A stretch of 59,002 nucleotides of DNA from Roseibacillus sp. (GCA_022448985.1 JAKVCR010000056.1:1-59002); one strand, 5' to 3'; counted from the first letter of the stretch, positions 8,398-17,008 are shown. Numbers and translations: made by a program. The notes: generated by a model not told the origin, from the letters alone.

Positions 8398-11175
8398 TTG
8401 GCCCACACTTTCCCCGTGGCAACCGAAGTGCCCCCTGATCTCATCCCCGAGATCCTCGATCCGGTTCGGCTCGCGGAACTTCCCGCGGGCAAACGCCTGC
8501 TGCTCTGCAAGGAATACCTGGCCGGGGAAAACGCCCGGGTGCGCAAGGTGCACGACGCGGGCGGCGGCGGGTGCGAGGTCGCAGCCCTTCGTTCTGCGGT
8601 AGTCGACGGCCTCCTCCGCTCCCTGTTTCAGACCGCAACTCTCAAAACCAGCGCCTCCACCCGGATCAGCCTCGTGGCAAATGGCGGTTATGGCCGCGGA
8701 TTGCTGAATCCCGGATCCGATATTGACCTCCTCTTCCTCCTCCCGCGAGCCTCCCACAAGCTCGGCAGGAAACTGAAGGAACTTGTCGGGGAAGTCCTCT
8801 ATCCGCTCTTTGACCTCGGATTCAAGGTTGGGCACGCCTCCCGCTCCATCCCGGAGTGTATCGCGGAAGCCAGACGCGATCCCATCACCCGGACCTCACT
8901 CTTTGACCATCGTCAACTCTGTGGGGACAGGAACCTGTATGAAAAATTCGTCCAGCGCTTCCGCCAGGACTGCATTATCAAGGATCGAGTCCGTTTCTTC
9001 GAAGAGCGGCGCTCCGACATCGAAGCACGCTATCATAAGTTTTCATCCACCGTGTTCCTGCAGGAACCCAATTTGAAGGAGAGCCCGGGGGGCATGCGCG
9101 ACTTCCACAACCTGCTATGGATCTCCGATGCTCTCTTCGATACCCGGGACCTCGAGAAACTTCGCTCCCGTGGCATTCTCTCCACCAACGCCAGTAACGA
9201 ACTGCGCGAGGGTTTCGATTTTCTCCACCGGGTCCGCAACTGCCTGCACTATCACACCGGCAAGACCACCGACATCCTGACCCTTCGATTCCAGGGGATA
9301 ATCACCGAGACTTTTCGCTACCGGCACAAGACCAAGCTACGCCGCATCGAAGCCCTCATGCGGGACTACTATCTGCACGCACGGGATATTCACCAGCATA
9401 CTGCCAGCGTGTTCGAAATCGCGGAAATCGAGAGCCCGGTCCTCCGCCCTTTCCGCCGCCGTTCCTGGGTTCCATTCAGAAGAAAACCCGGGATCAGGAA
9501 GTTTGATGGATTCATTGCCGAGGAAGGCCGCCTCTCCGCTGAGCACGAAAATATATTTGAAGAAGATTCCACCCGGCTCCTCCGCCTCTTTCTGCACTGC
9601 CAGAAACACCACCTCCGCCCCTCCCCTCCCCTGCGCAAGCTCATCAAGGCCAACTGGGACCGGATCGACAAGAGCTTCAACTACAACCAGGAAAACCGCC
9701 GCACCTTCCGGACAATCCTGGAAAAGAAAGGGCAGGTTGCACGCACCCTCCGGCTTATGCACCGCTGCGGGGTTCTCGGCCGCTACTTCCCGGAATTCGG
9801 CGCCTTGGAATGCCTCGTCCAGCACGAGTTCTTTCACCGTTACACTGCCGATGAGCACACCCTGCGCTGCATCGATCAACTCGACGCCCTCATCGAGTCC
9901 GACAACCCTGCCACAGAGCGCTACCGACACCTACTCATCGATATAGAGGATCCCTACGCGCTCTACCTGGCCGTCCTCCTTCACGACTCCGGACGGGCTG
10001 AGAATGTGCGGGAGCACATCGATGGTTCCCAGATGCTGGCCAACAAGGTCTGCAAACGGCTCCATATCAGTCACGGCCGCCGACAGTTTATCATGTTTCT
10101 GGTAGACCATCATCTCACCCTCTGGCGTTTCGCCACCAAACGCAACATCGACGATCCTGACGTAGTAGCGGAGTTCGCCGCCCTCATGAAGAACAGGAGA
10201 TTCATGGATGCCCTGCTTCTTTTCACATACGCGGATTCCAACGGCACCAATGAAGAAGCCTGGAGCCCCTGGAAGGAAACCCTGATCGTGCAACTCTGCA
10301 GGTCTGCCCGTGCCGTCCTGAAACAGGGCTACGGGGCCTACGACGCGGAGTTTCGTGGAAAGCTCGAAAACCTCCGCGAGAAAGTCCGTTCTGATCTCCA
10401 CAAGCGCTATGCCGAAATCACCGACGAACATTTCAAGCAGATGCCCAAGCGCTACTTCCGTTACCGCGACGCGCTGAGTGTGGGGACCCACATTCGAGCA
10501 GCCTGGCAATATTTTGATCGTCGGCGCCGACGCCCGGATACTCCCTTTGAAGCTGCCATAAAGTGGATCGAGCATCCCGATCAGGGCTACGCCGAACTCA
10601 CCGTCGTAACCCACGACCGCCCCCTTCTCCTCGAAAAGATCTGCTGCTCCCTGGCTGCCCATGAAATCAATATTCTCTCGGCTGACATTTACACCCGGGA
10701 GGATGGGGTGGCCCTCGACATCTTCCGGGTGTGCACCGACGACATGCAGGCGGTAAAAAACTACTACCAGCAAATGAGCGTGGTGATGACCCTTTACGAG
10801 ATCAACCAGGAGGATGACTACGACCCCTCCCGCTATCTCGAGGTGAAGAACAATTTTCTTCGGCGCAATAACGATGATGCCATTCCCTTTCCGGTCCGCG
10901 CCTACATCGATAACGAGAGCGATCCCAACTTCACCGTGATTGAGATCCAGGCCATCGACCGCATCGGCCTCCTCCACGATCTCCTCTACACTATCAACCA
11001 GCACGGCCTTGATACTATCCATGCCAGGATCGCCACCGAAAAGGGAGCCGCCTTGGATACCTTTTATGTCCAGACCACGGAAGGAGGCGGAAAACTGAAC
11101 CGGATCGATGCCTTCGCCTCCCTGCAGGAAACACTCGAAGAGGTCATCCTGCCCTCCAAATCCCAATCCTCATAG
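8398..11175 (+). CDS. glnD: [protein-PII] uridylyltransferase / uridylyl-removing enzyme
   Basis: A bifunctional nitrogen sensor that adds UMP to PII when glutamine is low and removes it when glutamine is high. The roughly 925-residue chain has the full GlnD order. A nucleotidyltransferase motif, GGYGRGLLNPGSDIDLLFL (about 96-114), is followed by the helical linker and an HD hydrolase domain with LHDSGRAENVREHIDGS. Two C-terminal ACT domains (ELTVVTHDRPLLLEKI and TVIEIQAIDRIGLLHDLL) bind glutamine in the family. The first start is a TTG at 8398; a GTG at 8416 is an equally plausible start, and neither has a Shine-Dalgarno sequence. No glnB, glnK or amtB lies in the window. The gene converges on the carboxypeptidase gene with a short gap and no obvious terminator. 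Confidence 0.93.
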   Translation: MAHTFPVATEVPPDLIPEILDPVRLAELPAGKRLLLCKEYLAGENARVRKVHDAGGGGCEVAALRSAVVDGLLRSLFQTATLKTSASTRISLVANGGYGRGLLNPGSDIDLLFLLPRASHKLGRKLKELVGEVLYPLFDLGFKVGHASRSIPECIAEARRDPITRTSLFDHRQLCGDRNLYEKFVQRFRQDCIIKDRVRFFEERRSDIEARYHKFSSTVFLQEPNLKESPGGMRDFHNLLWISDALFDTRDLEKLRSRGILSTNASNELREGFDFLHRVRNCLHYHTGKTTDILTLRFQGIITETFRYRHKTKLRRIEALMRDYYLHARDIHQHTASVFEIAEIESPVLRPFRRRSWVPFRRKPGIRKFDGFIAEEGRLSAEHENIFEEDSTRLLRLFLHCQKHHLRPSPPLRKLIKANWDRIDKSFNYNQENRRTFRTILEKKGQVARTLRLMHRCGVLGRYFPEFGALECLVQHEFFHRYTADEHTLRCIDQLDALIESDNPATERYRHLLIDIEDPYALYLAVLLHDSGRAENVREHIDGSQMLANKVCKRLHISHGRRQFIMFLVDHHLTLWRFATKRNIDDPDVVAEFAALMKNRRFMDALLLFTYADSNGTNEEAWSPWKETLIVQLCRSARAVLKQGYGAYDAEFRGKLENLREKVRSDLHKRYAEITDEHFKQMPKRYFRYRDALSVGTHIRAAWQYFDRRRRRPDTPFEAAIKWIEHPDQGYAELTVVTHDRPLLLEKICCSLAAHEINILSADIYTREDGVALDIFRVCTDDMQAVKNYYQQMSVVMTLYEINQEDDYDPSRYLEVKNNFLRRNNDDAIPFPVRAYIDNESDPNFTVIEIQAIDRIGLLHDLLYTINQHGLDTIHARIATEKGAALDTFYVQTTEGGGKLNRIDAFASLQETLEEVILPSKSQSS

Positions 11176-11227
11176 GTCTATCGACCCGGCTTGCAGCAGG
11201 AGGAGGCTAATTTGACGGATCCCTATC

Positions 11228-12190
11228 CTACTTTCGGGGATCAGGCACTACCAGCCTTTCGCTAGCGGGATTCTTGATGAGCGCACCTTCCTGCACCCAC
11301 TGCTCGTAGAGAGCCCAGCCCTGCTTGACCAGATCCTCTGTTCTCCCAAAGCGATCCTGGCTGCCAAGTACCACGCAGACAAGAATACGCGGGGTGAGCC
11401 GTGTTGCTCCGTCCGGCAACTTCTCGACCAGAGGCTGTAATTCGGAACTGGTGGCCAGACACTGTCCTGCCAATCTCGTCATCCCCGTCTTGATTCCGTT
11501 GATGTTGTGCTGTCCCAGCAGTTTGTTGGTGTTCTCAACCTTGAATCTCCTCGTAATGCCCTCGTGCTCGAAACTCAGATTACGGCTTTTCTGTTTTACA
11601 AAGAAGGCGAAACCGGGATCCCGCATGGCGTAGATGCAGAGCCGGGCCACGTCCGTGGCGGTCGAATAGCCTCGTCGCCTCGACAGATGGAGCCCATGTG
11701 GATTGACAAACCTGGTCCTCCTCATGCCCAGTTCCTCCGCCAGGGTATTCATTTCTGTCACGAAGGCTTTCACTGGATCGCCCGTCCTTCCCCGGGCCTG
11801 CAGGATGCCGTAGCCCACGTGATGGGCGAGCGATTGGGCTGCTGCGTTGTCCGATCCAAGAAGAGCGGAATAGAGCGCATTGCGCAGAGAGATGCGGTCG
11901 CCCGGAAACAAGCCCATTGGATTCGAGCCGCCCAGGCTGGCAACCGAAGGGGGCACAACCATCTTCGCTCCCAGATCAGTCCCGGTAGCCTTGGCCCAAT
12001 CCAAGGCAACCATCGCAGTAGCGACCTTCGTCAAGCTCGCCACCGGCTTTTTCCCCAAAGCATCCTGCGCGATGAGAATCCGGCCAGAATTGGCTTCCAC
12101 CACAAAGTATGCCTCTCGGGCAAGGGAAGACATGGCATTCAGGCCGAGGAAGCAGGGAAGGATCAGACGGGCAAGGAGACAATTTGTCAC
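11228..12190 (-). CDS. D-alanyl-D-alanine carboxypeptidase (peptidase S11, PBP5/DacA-like)
   Basis: An exported penicillin-binding protein that trims the terminal D-Ala from peptidoglycan stem peptides. The active-site motifs are complete: SLTK (Ser52, Lys55), SDN (113-115) and KTG (234-236). The start at GTG 12190 gives a clean signal peptide (LLARLILPCFLGLNAMSSLA) and about 320 residues. The frame is open to a TTG at 12247, but that extension has no signal-peptide logic and contains the likely promoter. The C-terminal domain and amphipathic anchor of PBP5 are short or absent (the chain ends about 85 residues after KTG), so it resembles DacC/DacF-type short forms or a soluble periplasmic enzyme. 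It could instead act as an endopeptidase. Confidence 0.88.
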   Translation of the reverse strand: MTNCLLARLILPCFLGLNAMSSLAREAYFVVEANSGRILIAQDALGKKPVASLTKVATAMVALDWAKATGTDLGAKMVVPPSVASLGGSNPMGLFPGDRISLRNALYSALLGSDNAAAQSLAHHVGYGILQARGRTGDPVKAFVTEMNTLAEELGMRRTRFVNPHGLHLSRRRGYSTATDVARLCIYAMRDPGFAFFVKQKSRNLSFEHEGITRRFKVENTNKLLGQHNINGIKTGMTRLAGQCLATSSELQPLVEKLPDGATRLTPRILVCVVLGSQDRFGRTEDLVKQGWALYEQWVQEGALIKNPASERLVVPDPRK

Positions 12191-12217
12191 TGGGAACAAT
12201 ACGCTGATTTCCCGGGA

Positions 12218-12247
12218 AATATAGCCCCCTAACCTTGGGCCCGACAA
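12218..12247 (-). promoter_or_regulatory. putative promoter of the carboxypeptidase gene
   Basis: On the minus strand TTGTCG (12247-12242) and TATATT (12223-12218) are separated by 18 bases. This would give a leader of about 25 bases before the GTG at 12190. An overlapping alternative, TTGAGG with 17 bases to TAGGGG, lies just upstream. Confidence 0.45.
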
Positions 12248-12666
12248 CCCTCAATCCCCGCAGGAGCTGGACCCCGGGCATTTCCCTTGCCGCGGGCAGG
12301 CCTCCCGGGTAGCTTCCTCCCCGACACGGAGAAATCTTCGATGCGCATGCTTGGCACTCGATTCCCGGACGGTCGTCTTAACGACTCCGCTTTGACACCC
12401 GACGGGAAACACGGACCAGCCGCTCACGTATCCGAGCGACTGCCCACCTCTCGGGCCACCCGGCCCCTCCTTGCGGGAACGCTACCACTAACGCGCCAAG
12501 CGAGCGGATTTATTACTCAACTCATTCGAACTCAGGGACAGCGACTTAATCGCATGACGTTACCAACGCCACTAATGATCCCTCTAATTGAGTATCTTGA
12601 GAGTCCGCAGGATGCCATTGATGTGCCTGTCGCGTTCCCGCGCGAACCCGAACCGAAACAAGATAT
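12248..12666. other. long gene-free stretch upstream of the RRM protein gene
   Basis: About 420 bases lie between the carboxypeptidase promoter and the RRM gene. Frames are open here on the plus strand, but they lack family resemblance and read out of frame into the RRM gene. A small inverted repeat (12372-12376 with 12381-12385, loop of four) and a TTGACA at about 12392 without a matching -10 are the only signals I noticed. It may be a long 5' leader of the RNA-binding protein mRNA, which would fit autoregulation, or hold a small RNA. Confidence 0.4.
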
Positions 12667-13329
12667 ATGTCCGATTCTTCGACTCAATCACGGCGATCGG
12701 ATTCCGGAGGAAGCTCCGGCAATCGCCGAAATAGAAATCGAAACCGAAATAGAAATCGCAATCGAAACCGCAACCGTTCCCGCGATGGCGGATCCGGAGG
12801 CGATCAGCAATCCAGAGGCCGCCGCTCCGGCGGTCGCCGCCCTCGTCGGGAACCAAAACGCGTTGCCCTGACCTGGTGGCAGAAGATCCTCAAGGCCATC
12901 GGCCTCTACAAGGAAACGGTCCGCCCTCCACGCAAGCGCGGTAACGCCACCACGACCCAGGGAACCCGAACGGCAACCCGTAAGGCTCCAAAGTCAGGGA
13001 CACGCGTTGCCAAGACTGCTGAGGGCAATCGCTCCGCTCCTGCGCCCAAACCCGTCGACTCCACCCGACTCTACCTCGGCAACCTCTCCTATGACGCCGC
13101 CGAGTATGAATTGGAGGAACTCTTCAAGGGCGTGGGCTCAGTGCGCGGCATTGAGATCGTCTACAATCGTAACACCCACAAGTCCAAGGGCTACGGGTTT
13201 ATCGAAATGGCGACTATTGATGAAGCTAAGCGCGCGGTTGAAGTCCTGCACGATCAACCCTTCATGGGACGCAAGATGATCGTAAGCGGGGCAAAGTCAC
13301 AGGGCCCCGACGATTCCGACGACGAGTAG
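12667..13329 (+). CDS. RNA-binding protein with Asn-Arg repeat and C-terminal RRM
   Basis: A 220-residue basic protein. The N-terminal 70 residues are disordered and Arg/Gly/Ser/Asn-rich, with nine Asn-Arg dipeptides in near-tandem from residue 19 and RGRRSGGRRPRRE after them. A short conserved-looking segment (LTWWQKILKAIGLYKE) and a Lys/Thr-rich linker follow. The C-terminal RRM (about 135-210) shows RNP2 (LYLGNL) and RNP1 (KGYGFIEM), and the tail is acidic (DDSDDE). Single-RRM proteins with glycine- or arginine-rich tails occur in cyanobacteria and the PVC group, and many respond to cold; here the disordered arm is N-terminal. The likely role is RNA chaperoning or post-transcriptional control. 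A strong terminator follows the stop, so the transcript is probably monocistronic. Confidence 0.85.
   Translation: MSDSSTQSRRSDSGGSSGNRRNRNRNRNRNRNRNRNRSRDGGSGGDQQSRGRRSGGRRPRREPKRVALTWWQKILKAIGLYKETVRPPRKRGNATTTQGTRTATRKAPKSGTRVAKTAEGNRSAPAPKPVDSTRLYLGNLSYDAAEYELEELFKGVGSVRGIEIVYNRNTHKSKGYGFIEMATIDEAKRAVEVLHDQPFMGRKMIVSGAKSQGPDDSDDE
12721..12777 (+). repeat. in-frame hexanucleotide repeat encoding (Asn-Arg)n
   Basis: Nineteen codons read Asn-Arg-Arg followed by eight Asn-Arg units. The units are variants of AAYCGN or AATAGA, so the six-base period is imperfect. Changes by whole units keep the frame, so length polymorphism would only alter the basic arm of the RRM protein. Confidence 0.8.
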
Positions 13330-13350
13330 TTTCGTTTTCCCTGCTTTCAT

Positions 13351-13381
13351 CCCCGTGGGCCCCGGCTCACGGGGATTTTTT
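13351..13381 (+). terminator. intrinsic terminator after the RRM protein gene
   Basis: CCCCGTG (13351-13357) pairs with CACGGGG (13368-13374) around a ten-base loop and is followed by A and six T residues. It lies 21 bases past the stop codon, before miaA. Confidence 0.9.
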
Positions 13382-13440
13382 ATGGTCTGGCCCCTGGCGG
13401 GGAGAAGGCCGAGTATCGCGGCTCGAGAGAACAACGGATA

Positions 13441-14370
13441 GTGATTCTGAACACCCCCTGCCAGCCTCTTTACCTGTGCGGACCGACGGCCTCCGGAAAG
13501 TCATCTCATGCCCTGACCCTCGCGCGCTCCCTCGGCGGCGAGATCGTCAATGCGGACGCCCTCCAACTCTACCGGGGCCTTGAGATCATCACGGCCGCCC
13601 CCACCGAAGAAGAGCGCCGCAGGGCACCCCATCATCTTTACGGGGTGGCTGATCCCGCGGATTCCCTTGATGCCGCACGCTACCGCAAACTCGCACTCCC
13701 CGTTCTCGAGGAGATTTCCTCACGGGGAAAACTGCCCATTGTGGTGGGGGGATCCGGACTTTATCTGAAGTTTCTCACCCACCAGCCCGCCGATTTACCC
13801 TCCGGAAATCCCGATCTGCGCACGGAACTGGAAAAACTCTCGCTGGCCGAACTCAACCGGTGCCTTGAACAGGTTGACCCCATCGAGGCAGCCCGCGTTG
13901 ATCAAAACAACCCTCGCTATGTGCAGCGCGCACTTGAGGTCAGCCTGATGACAGGCCGTCCTGCTTCTACGCAGCGAACGTCGTTCGCAAAAAGCCCGGG
14001 AGCATTACGCGGCCTCCTGCTCTCCTGGGATCCCAGCCTCCTGGAAGAACGCATCCGCAGACGGACGTCTTACATGCTTGATCACGGCGCAGTCGAAGAA
14101 CTGGCTGCCCTCTCTGAACTGGGTCCCGCCCTCTCCCGGGCGATCGGGATCCCGCAACTCCAACGTCTCCTCGATGGTCAAATCGACCGGAATGCCTGCG
14201 AGGAAGAAATCGTGATTGCCACCCGCCAGTACGCCAAACGCCAGCGCACCTGGTTCCGTCGGGAGAAATGGCTCACCTCCGTTCCCGGCGATTCCTCCGG
14301 AGAGCGCATCATCGCCACCGCACACACCTTGCTTCAAGGCGACCCGACAACAGAACCAGGCGTCAGTTAA
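13441..14370 (+). CDS. miaA: tRNA dimethylallyltransferase
   Basis: It transfers a dimethylallyl group to N6 of A37 in tRNAs that read UNN codons (i6A37). The protein of 309 residues has the P-loop GPTASGKS (14-21) and the following GEIVNADALQLYRGL, where the aspartate is the family catalytic residue. Further marks are GSGLYLKFL and the C-terminal TRQYAKRQRTWFRREKW tRNA-contact region. The start is a GTG, chosen because the P-loop follows at the usual distance. No Shine-Dalgarno is evident. The gene is isolated from the preceding RRM gene by the terminator, and nagB follows after 68 bases. No hfq or mutL, common miaA neighbours in other phyla, is present. Confidence 0.95.
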   Translation: MILNTPCQPLYLCGPTASGKSSHALTLARSLGGEIVNADALQLYRGLEIITAAPTEEERRRAPHHLYGVADPADSLDAARYRKLALPVLEEISSRGKLPIVVGGSGLYLKFLTHQPADLPSGNPDLRTELEKLSLAELNRCLEQVDPIEAARVDQNNPRYVQRALEVSLMTGRPASTQRTSFAKSPGALRGLLLSWDPSLLEERIRRRTSYMLDHGAVEELAALSELGPALSRAIGIPQLQRLLDGQIDRNACEEEIVIATRQYAKRQRTWFRREKWLTSVPGDSSGERIIATAHTLLQGDPTTEPGVS

Positions 14371-14382
14371 AGACACTTCATA

Positions 14383-14411
14383 TTGATTCCTGCGGGTAAA
14401 ATCTATGTAGT
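14383..14411 (+). promoter_or_regulatory. putative promoter of nagB
   Basis: TTGATT (14383-14388), a 17-base spacer and TGTAGT (14406-14411) lie in the miaA-nagB gap. The predicted leader is about 20 bases. The -10 match is only fair. Confidence 0.35.
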
Positions 14412-14438
14412 CCGTCCCTCCACTCTCCGCGCTCCAGC

Positions 14439-15194
14439 ATGCCTCAACTCCCCAGTCACCACACATTCTCCTCTCCCGAGGCTGCTTCCGAAGCTCTTGC
14501 CTCTGAAATCAGCAACCTGGTCTCAAGCCGTGCAGCAGAAGGGCGATCCGCCGTCCTGGGCCTGGCGACGGGGAGCACTCCCATTCGTCTCTATGCTGAA
14601 TTGGTCCGCCTCCACCAGCAGGGACTCTCCTTCTCCAATGTCATCACCTTCAATCTCGATGAATACCTGGGAATCGGGAAGGACCATCCCGAGAGCTACT
14701 GGCAGTTCATGCACTCTCATCTCTTTGAGCATATTGATATTGCCGCAGAAAACATTCACATCCCGGATAGCGGTATTTCCGAGGAAGGCCTGGAAGAATA
14801 CTGTACCGCTTACGAGAAGAAGATCAGTGAGGTCGGCGGAATTGACCTGCAGGTTCTCGGTATTGGACGCAACGGCCACATCGGATTCAACGAACCCGGG
14901 GCGACCCCGGACCTTCCAACGCACGTCACCGAGTTGAATAAAGTGACCATCAACGATGCCGCCGACTCCTTCGGGGGGAGCGAAAATGTTCCCCGGCGTG
15001 CCATCACCATGGGCGTCAAAACAATCCTTGGCGCCCGAAGGGTAGTCCTCCTCGCTTTCGGAAACTCAAAGGCAGCAATCGTCCAACGCGCACTCACTCC
15101 GGGAGTCACCGCAGAGGTTCCTGCCACCTACCTGCAATTACACGGGAACACCGCCTACTTCCTGGACCGGGAAGCCGGGGCGCAATTGGACTGA
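14439..15194 (+). CDS. nagB: glucosamine-6-phosphate deaminase
   Basis: It converts glucosamine-6-phosphate to fructose-6-phosphate and ammonia, linking amino-sugar and peptidoglycan recycling to glycolysis. The 251-residue protein has LGLATGSTPIRLY in the phosphate-binding region. FNLDEYLGI contains the general base Asp74, and GIGRNGHIGFNEPG contains His147. Length is close to E. coli NagB (266). Allosteric control by N-acetylglucosamine-6-phosphate cannot be judged from sequence. nagA is not adjacent. The gene converges on the YlbF-family gene. Confidence 0.95.
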   Translation: MPQLPSHHTFSSPEAASEALASEISNLVSSRAAEGRSAVLGLATGSTPIRLYAELVRLHQQGLSFSNVITFNLDEYLGIGKDHPESYWQFMHSHLFEHIDIAAENIHIPDSGISEEGLEEYCTAYEKKISEVGGIDLQVLGIGRNGHIGFNEPGATPDLPTHVTELNKVTINDAADSFGGSENVPRRAITMGVKTILGARRVVLLAFGNSKAAIVQRALTPGVTAEVPATYLQLHGNTAYFLDREAGAQLD

Positions 15195-15228
15195 TAAACT
15201 GGCCCTTCAACCAGCGGCATTGTTGGAA

Positions 15229-15245
15229 CCGTCCACCCGGGACGG
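15229..15245. other. GC-rich hairpin between convergent nagB and ylbF-type genes
   Basis: CCGTCC (15229-15234) pairs with GGACGG (15240-15245) around a five-base loop. There is no T-tract on either strand, so it is at best a weak or factor-assisted terminator. Confidence 0.3.
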
Positions 15246-15260
15246 CCACTAGTTGCATCC

Positions 15261-15668
15261 TCAGCCACCCTCACTGCAGCATCCTCCCTGATCAGCGAGA
15301 TCCTCGTCTGCCGGCACACGGCCAAGTTCCAGGGTCATGCCCACGTACTTCCCGATCGCCGCCTGGACAGATTGCAGGCTCTGCTGCGCATCCATGAAAT
15401 CCCGTGCTACCGAATTCTCCAGGAGTGCCTCGCGAGCCGCCTCAAAGTCCTCTACTTCACCGCTACTCAATTCAAGCCCGGACTGTTGCTTCTGCCCTAA
15501 CTCGTGGCTCCGCTCTTGTACACTCTGAAACTGCAACTTGGCCGCATCGTCTTCAAGGAAACGCTCGACCTTCTCCAGAAGAGACTGGTATTCGGGATTC
15601 TCCGCGATAGCCGCACAGAGTTCCTTTGTCTTGCTCATGACTTGCGAATCGTCCGCCAGCATTGTCAT
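15261..15668 (-). CDS. YlbF/YmcA-family regulator with C-terminal cysteine pair
   Basis: A small helical protein of about 135 residues resembling YlbF/YmcA (former DUF964): SKTKELCAAIAENPEYQSLL, a central coiled coil, and AIGKYVGMTLELG. In Bacillus, YlbF and YmcA join YaaT in the Y-complex, which binds iron-sulfur clusters and modulates RNase Y, competence and biofilm genes. This protein ends DQGGCCSEGG, a paired-cysteine tail that could ligate metal. I chose the ATG at 15668 because a well-spaced promoter ends six bases upstream; an ATG at 15632 (MSKTKEL) is the alternative, and a TTG at 15674 precedes both. Family assignment is by pattern recognition. No YaaT or RNase Y gene lies in the window. 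Confidence 0.75.
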   Translation of the reverse strand: MTMLADDSQVMSKTKELCAAIAENPEYQSLLEKVERFLEDDAAKLQFQSVQERSHELGQKQQSGLELSSGEVEDFEAAREALLENSVARDFMDAQQSLQSVQAAIGKYVGMTLELGRVPADEDLADQGGCCSEGG

Positions 15669-15674
15669 GCCCAA

Positions 15675-15703
15675 TGGATACGCTTCTTTCCTCCTTCAGG
15701 CAA
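15675..15703 (-). promoter_or_regulatory. putative promoter of the YlbF-family gene, near-leaderless
   Basis: On the minus strand TTGCCT (15703-15698), a 17-base spacer and TATCCA (15680-15675) are followed after six bases by the ATG at 15668. The predicted transcription start is therefore at or within a base or two of the ATG. Confidence 0.5.
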
Positions 15704-15875
15704 TGCGCGATCTCTCCCGTAGCTGAGAATTTCAGCCCATTCTCGCGGTCCACAACCCTCCCCCGCGAGCAGATCCCTCCGAATTCTGCCAGGAATAGGA
15801 TTCGTAGCACCGGCCCGCTGGCCTGTGACCTGGAGATCCAAGCACCGGGAATACGAGAACTAGCCACCCATTATC

Positions 15876-16262
15876 TCACCGTTCCCCCATCGCCACTGCG
15901 TTGGCTGCCGCATAGTTCTTGGCATGGGTCAGGCTGATCTTTACCTGCGTGATCCCCCGTTCTTCCACAAACTGCCGCCCGCGGCCATGCAGAATCATCT
16001 CCGGTTCACCTGAGTGGAGGCGTGCGATTTCCATGTCCTGCCAGGCAAGCAGTTCCCCAATCCCCGTTCCAAAGGCCTTGGAAACCGCCTCCTTCGCTGC
16101 CCATCGTGCTGCAAAGTGAATCGCAGGCCGCTTCTGGTTCAGGCAGTAGTCCCGTTCTTCCTCCGTAAAGATACGATCCAGAAACCGATCTCCGAATTCC
16201 TCCATCGCATCCTCAATGCGCTCGACCTCTATAACATCGATACCAATCCCGAAGATCTTCAT
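15876..16262 (-). CDS. acpS: holo-[acyl-carrier-protein] synthase
   Basis: It transfers 4'-phosphopantetheine from CoA to the serine of acyl carrier protein, activating fatty-acid synthesis. The 128-residue protein shows the family's two magnesium-ligand motifs: GIGIDVIEVERIE with Asp9, and FAARWAAKEAVSKAFGTG with Glu58. KISLTHAKNYAAANAVA closes the fold. The ATG overlaps the pdxJ stop as ATGA (16259-16262), so it is translationally coupled to pdxJ. The pdxJ-acpS pair is also conserved in proteobacteria. Confidence 0.95.
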   Translation of the reverse strand: MKIFGIGIDVIEVERIEDAMEEFGDRFLDRIFTEEERDYCLNQKRPAIHFAARWAAKEAVSKAFGTGIGELLAWQDMEIARLHSGEPEMILHGRGRQFVEERGITQVKISLTHAKNYAAANAVAMGER

Positions 16263-17008
16263 GATTCCCCGGGATATCCTTTCATGGCTTCCGCCATTTC
16301 CCGCACCGCCTGCTCAAGACCGGTCGTAATGGCCCGCGAAATGATGCTGTGTCCGATATTGAGTTCCAGGAGGTGGGGAACATCAAAGAGCTCCTTGATG
16401 TTGCGATAGTTGATCCCATGACCGGCATTAACCCGCAATCCAAGCTCATGACCGAGCCGGGACCCGGCGACGAGTCGCCCGATCTCACTCGCACGCCTGT
16501 CCCCTGTAGCATTCGCAAAGCAACCCGTATGCAATTCTATCATATCGGCTTTAATTTCAGCGGAAGCCTGGATCTGCTCCTTATCCGGATCAATAAACAT
16601 GCTCACAGTGCTCCCTCCTCTCCGGAGGGTGTCCACCGTCACTCGCAGGCTCTCCCGCTGTCCCGCCACATCAAGTCCGCCCTCGGTTGTAATCTCCTGC
16701 CGATTCTCAGGAACCAGGCATACGAAATCCGGGGCTAGTCTCAACGCGATCCCGACCATTTCGGCCGTGCTGGCCATCTCAAAGTTGATCGGCAAATCAC
16801 AGGCCCGCTTCACTCCCGCCACATCCTCTTCCCCCACATGACGCCGATCCCCCCGGACATGCATCGTGATGGAATCCGCCCCACCCTCCTTGGCCGCCAG
16901 GGCCGCCGCCACGATATCCGGTTCGACATTGGGCGAATCCAGCATGGTGGCGTAGCGGGCCTGCCGCAGGGTGGCGACATGATCGATGTTGACTCCAAGT
17001 TTCAGCAT
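16259..17008 (-). CDS. pdxJ: pyridoxine 5'-phosphate synthase
   Basis: It condenses 3-amino-2-oxopropyl phosphate with 1-deoxyxylulose-5-phosphate to pyridoxine phosphate (DXP-dependent vitamin B6 pathway). The 249-residue TIM-barrel protein begins LKLGVNIDHVATLRQAR, the PdxJ signature. ADSITMHVRGDRRHV and AGHGINYRNIKEL follow. The frame is open to 17050, but the ATG at 17008 puts the signature at its normal distance. purH lies 51 bases upstream on the same strand, so purH-pdxJ-acpS may be one transcript. A TTGACG lies in the gap, but no acceptable -10 follows at 17 bases. Confidence 0.95.
   Translation of the reverse strand: MLKLGVNIDHVATLRQARYATMLDSPNVEPDIVAAALAAKEGGADSITMHVRGDRRHVGEEDVAGVKRACDLPINFEMASTAEMVGIALRLAPDFVCLVPENRQEITTEGGLDVAGQRESLRVTVDTLRRGGSTVSMFIDPDKEQIQASAEIKADMIELHTGCFANATGDRRASEIGRLVAGSRLGHELGLRVNAGHGINYRNIKELFDVPHLLELNIGHSIISRAITTGLEQAVREMAEAMKGYPGES

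Noticed and set aside
7045-8835. 596-codon open frame on the minus strand opposite the protease fusion and glnD
   Set aside because: It spans two well-supported plus-strand genes and their gap; no domain is recognisable.
12287-12871. 194-codon plus-strand frame overlapping the start of the RRM gene
   Set aside because: Its second part is just the Asn-Arg repeat read in another frame (Glu/Ile-rich), and the first part has no family features.
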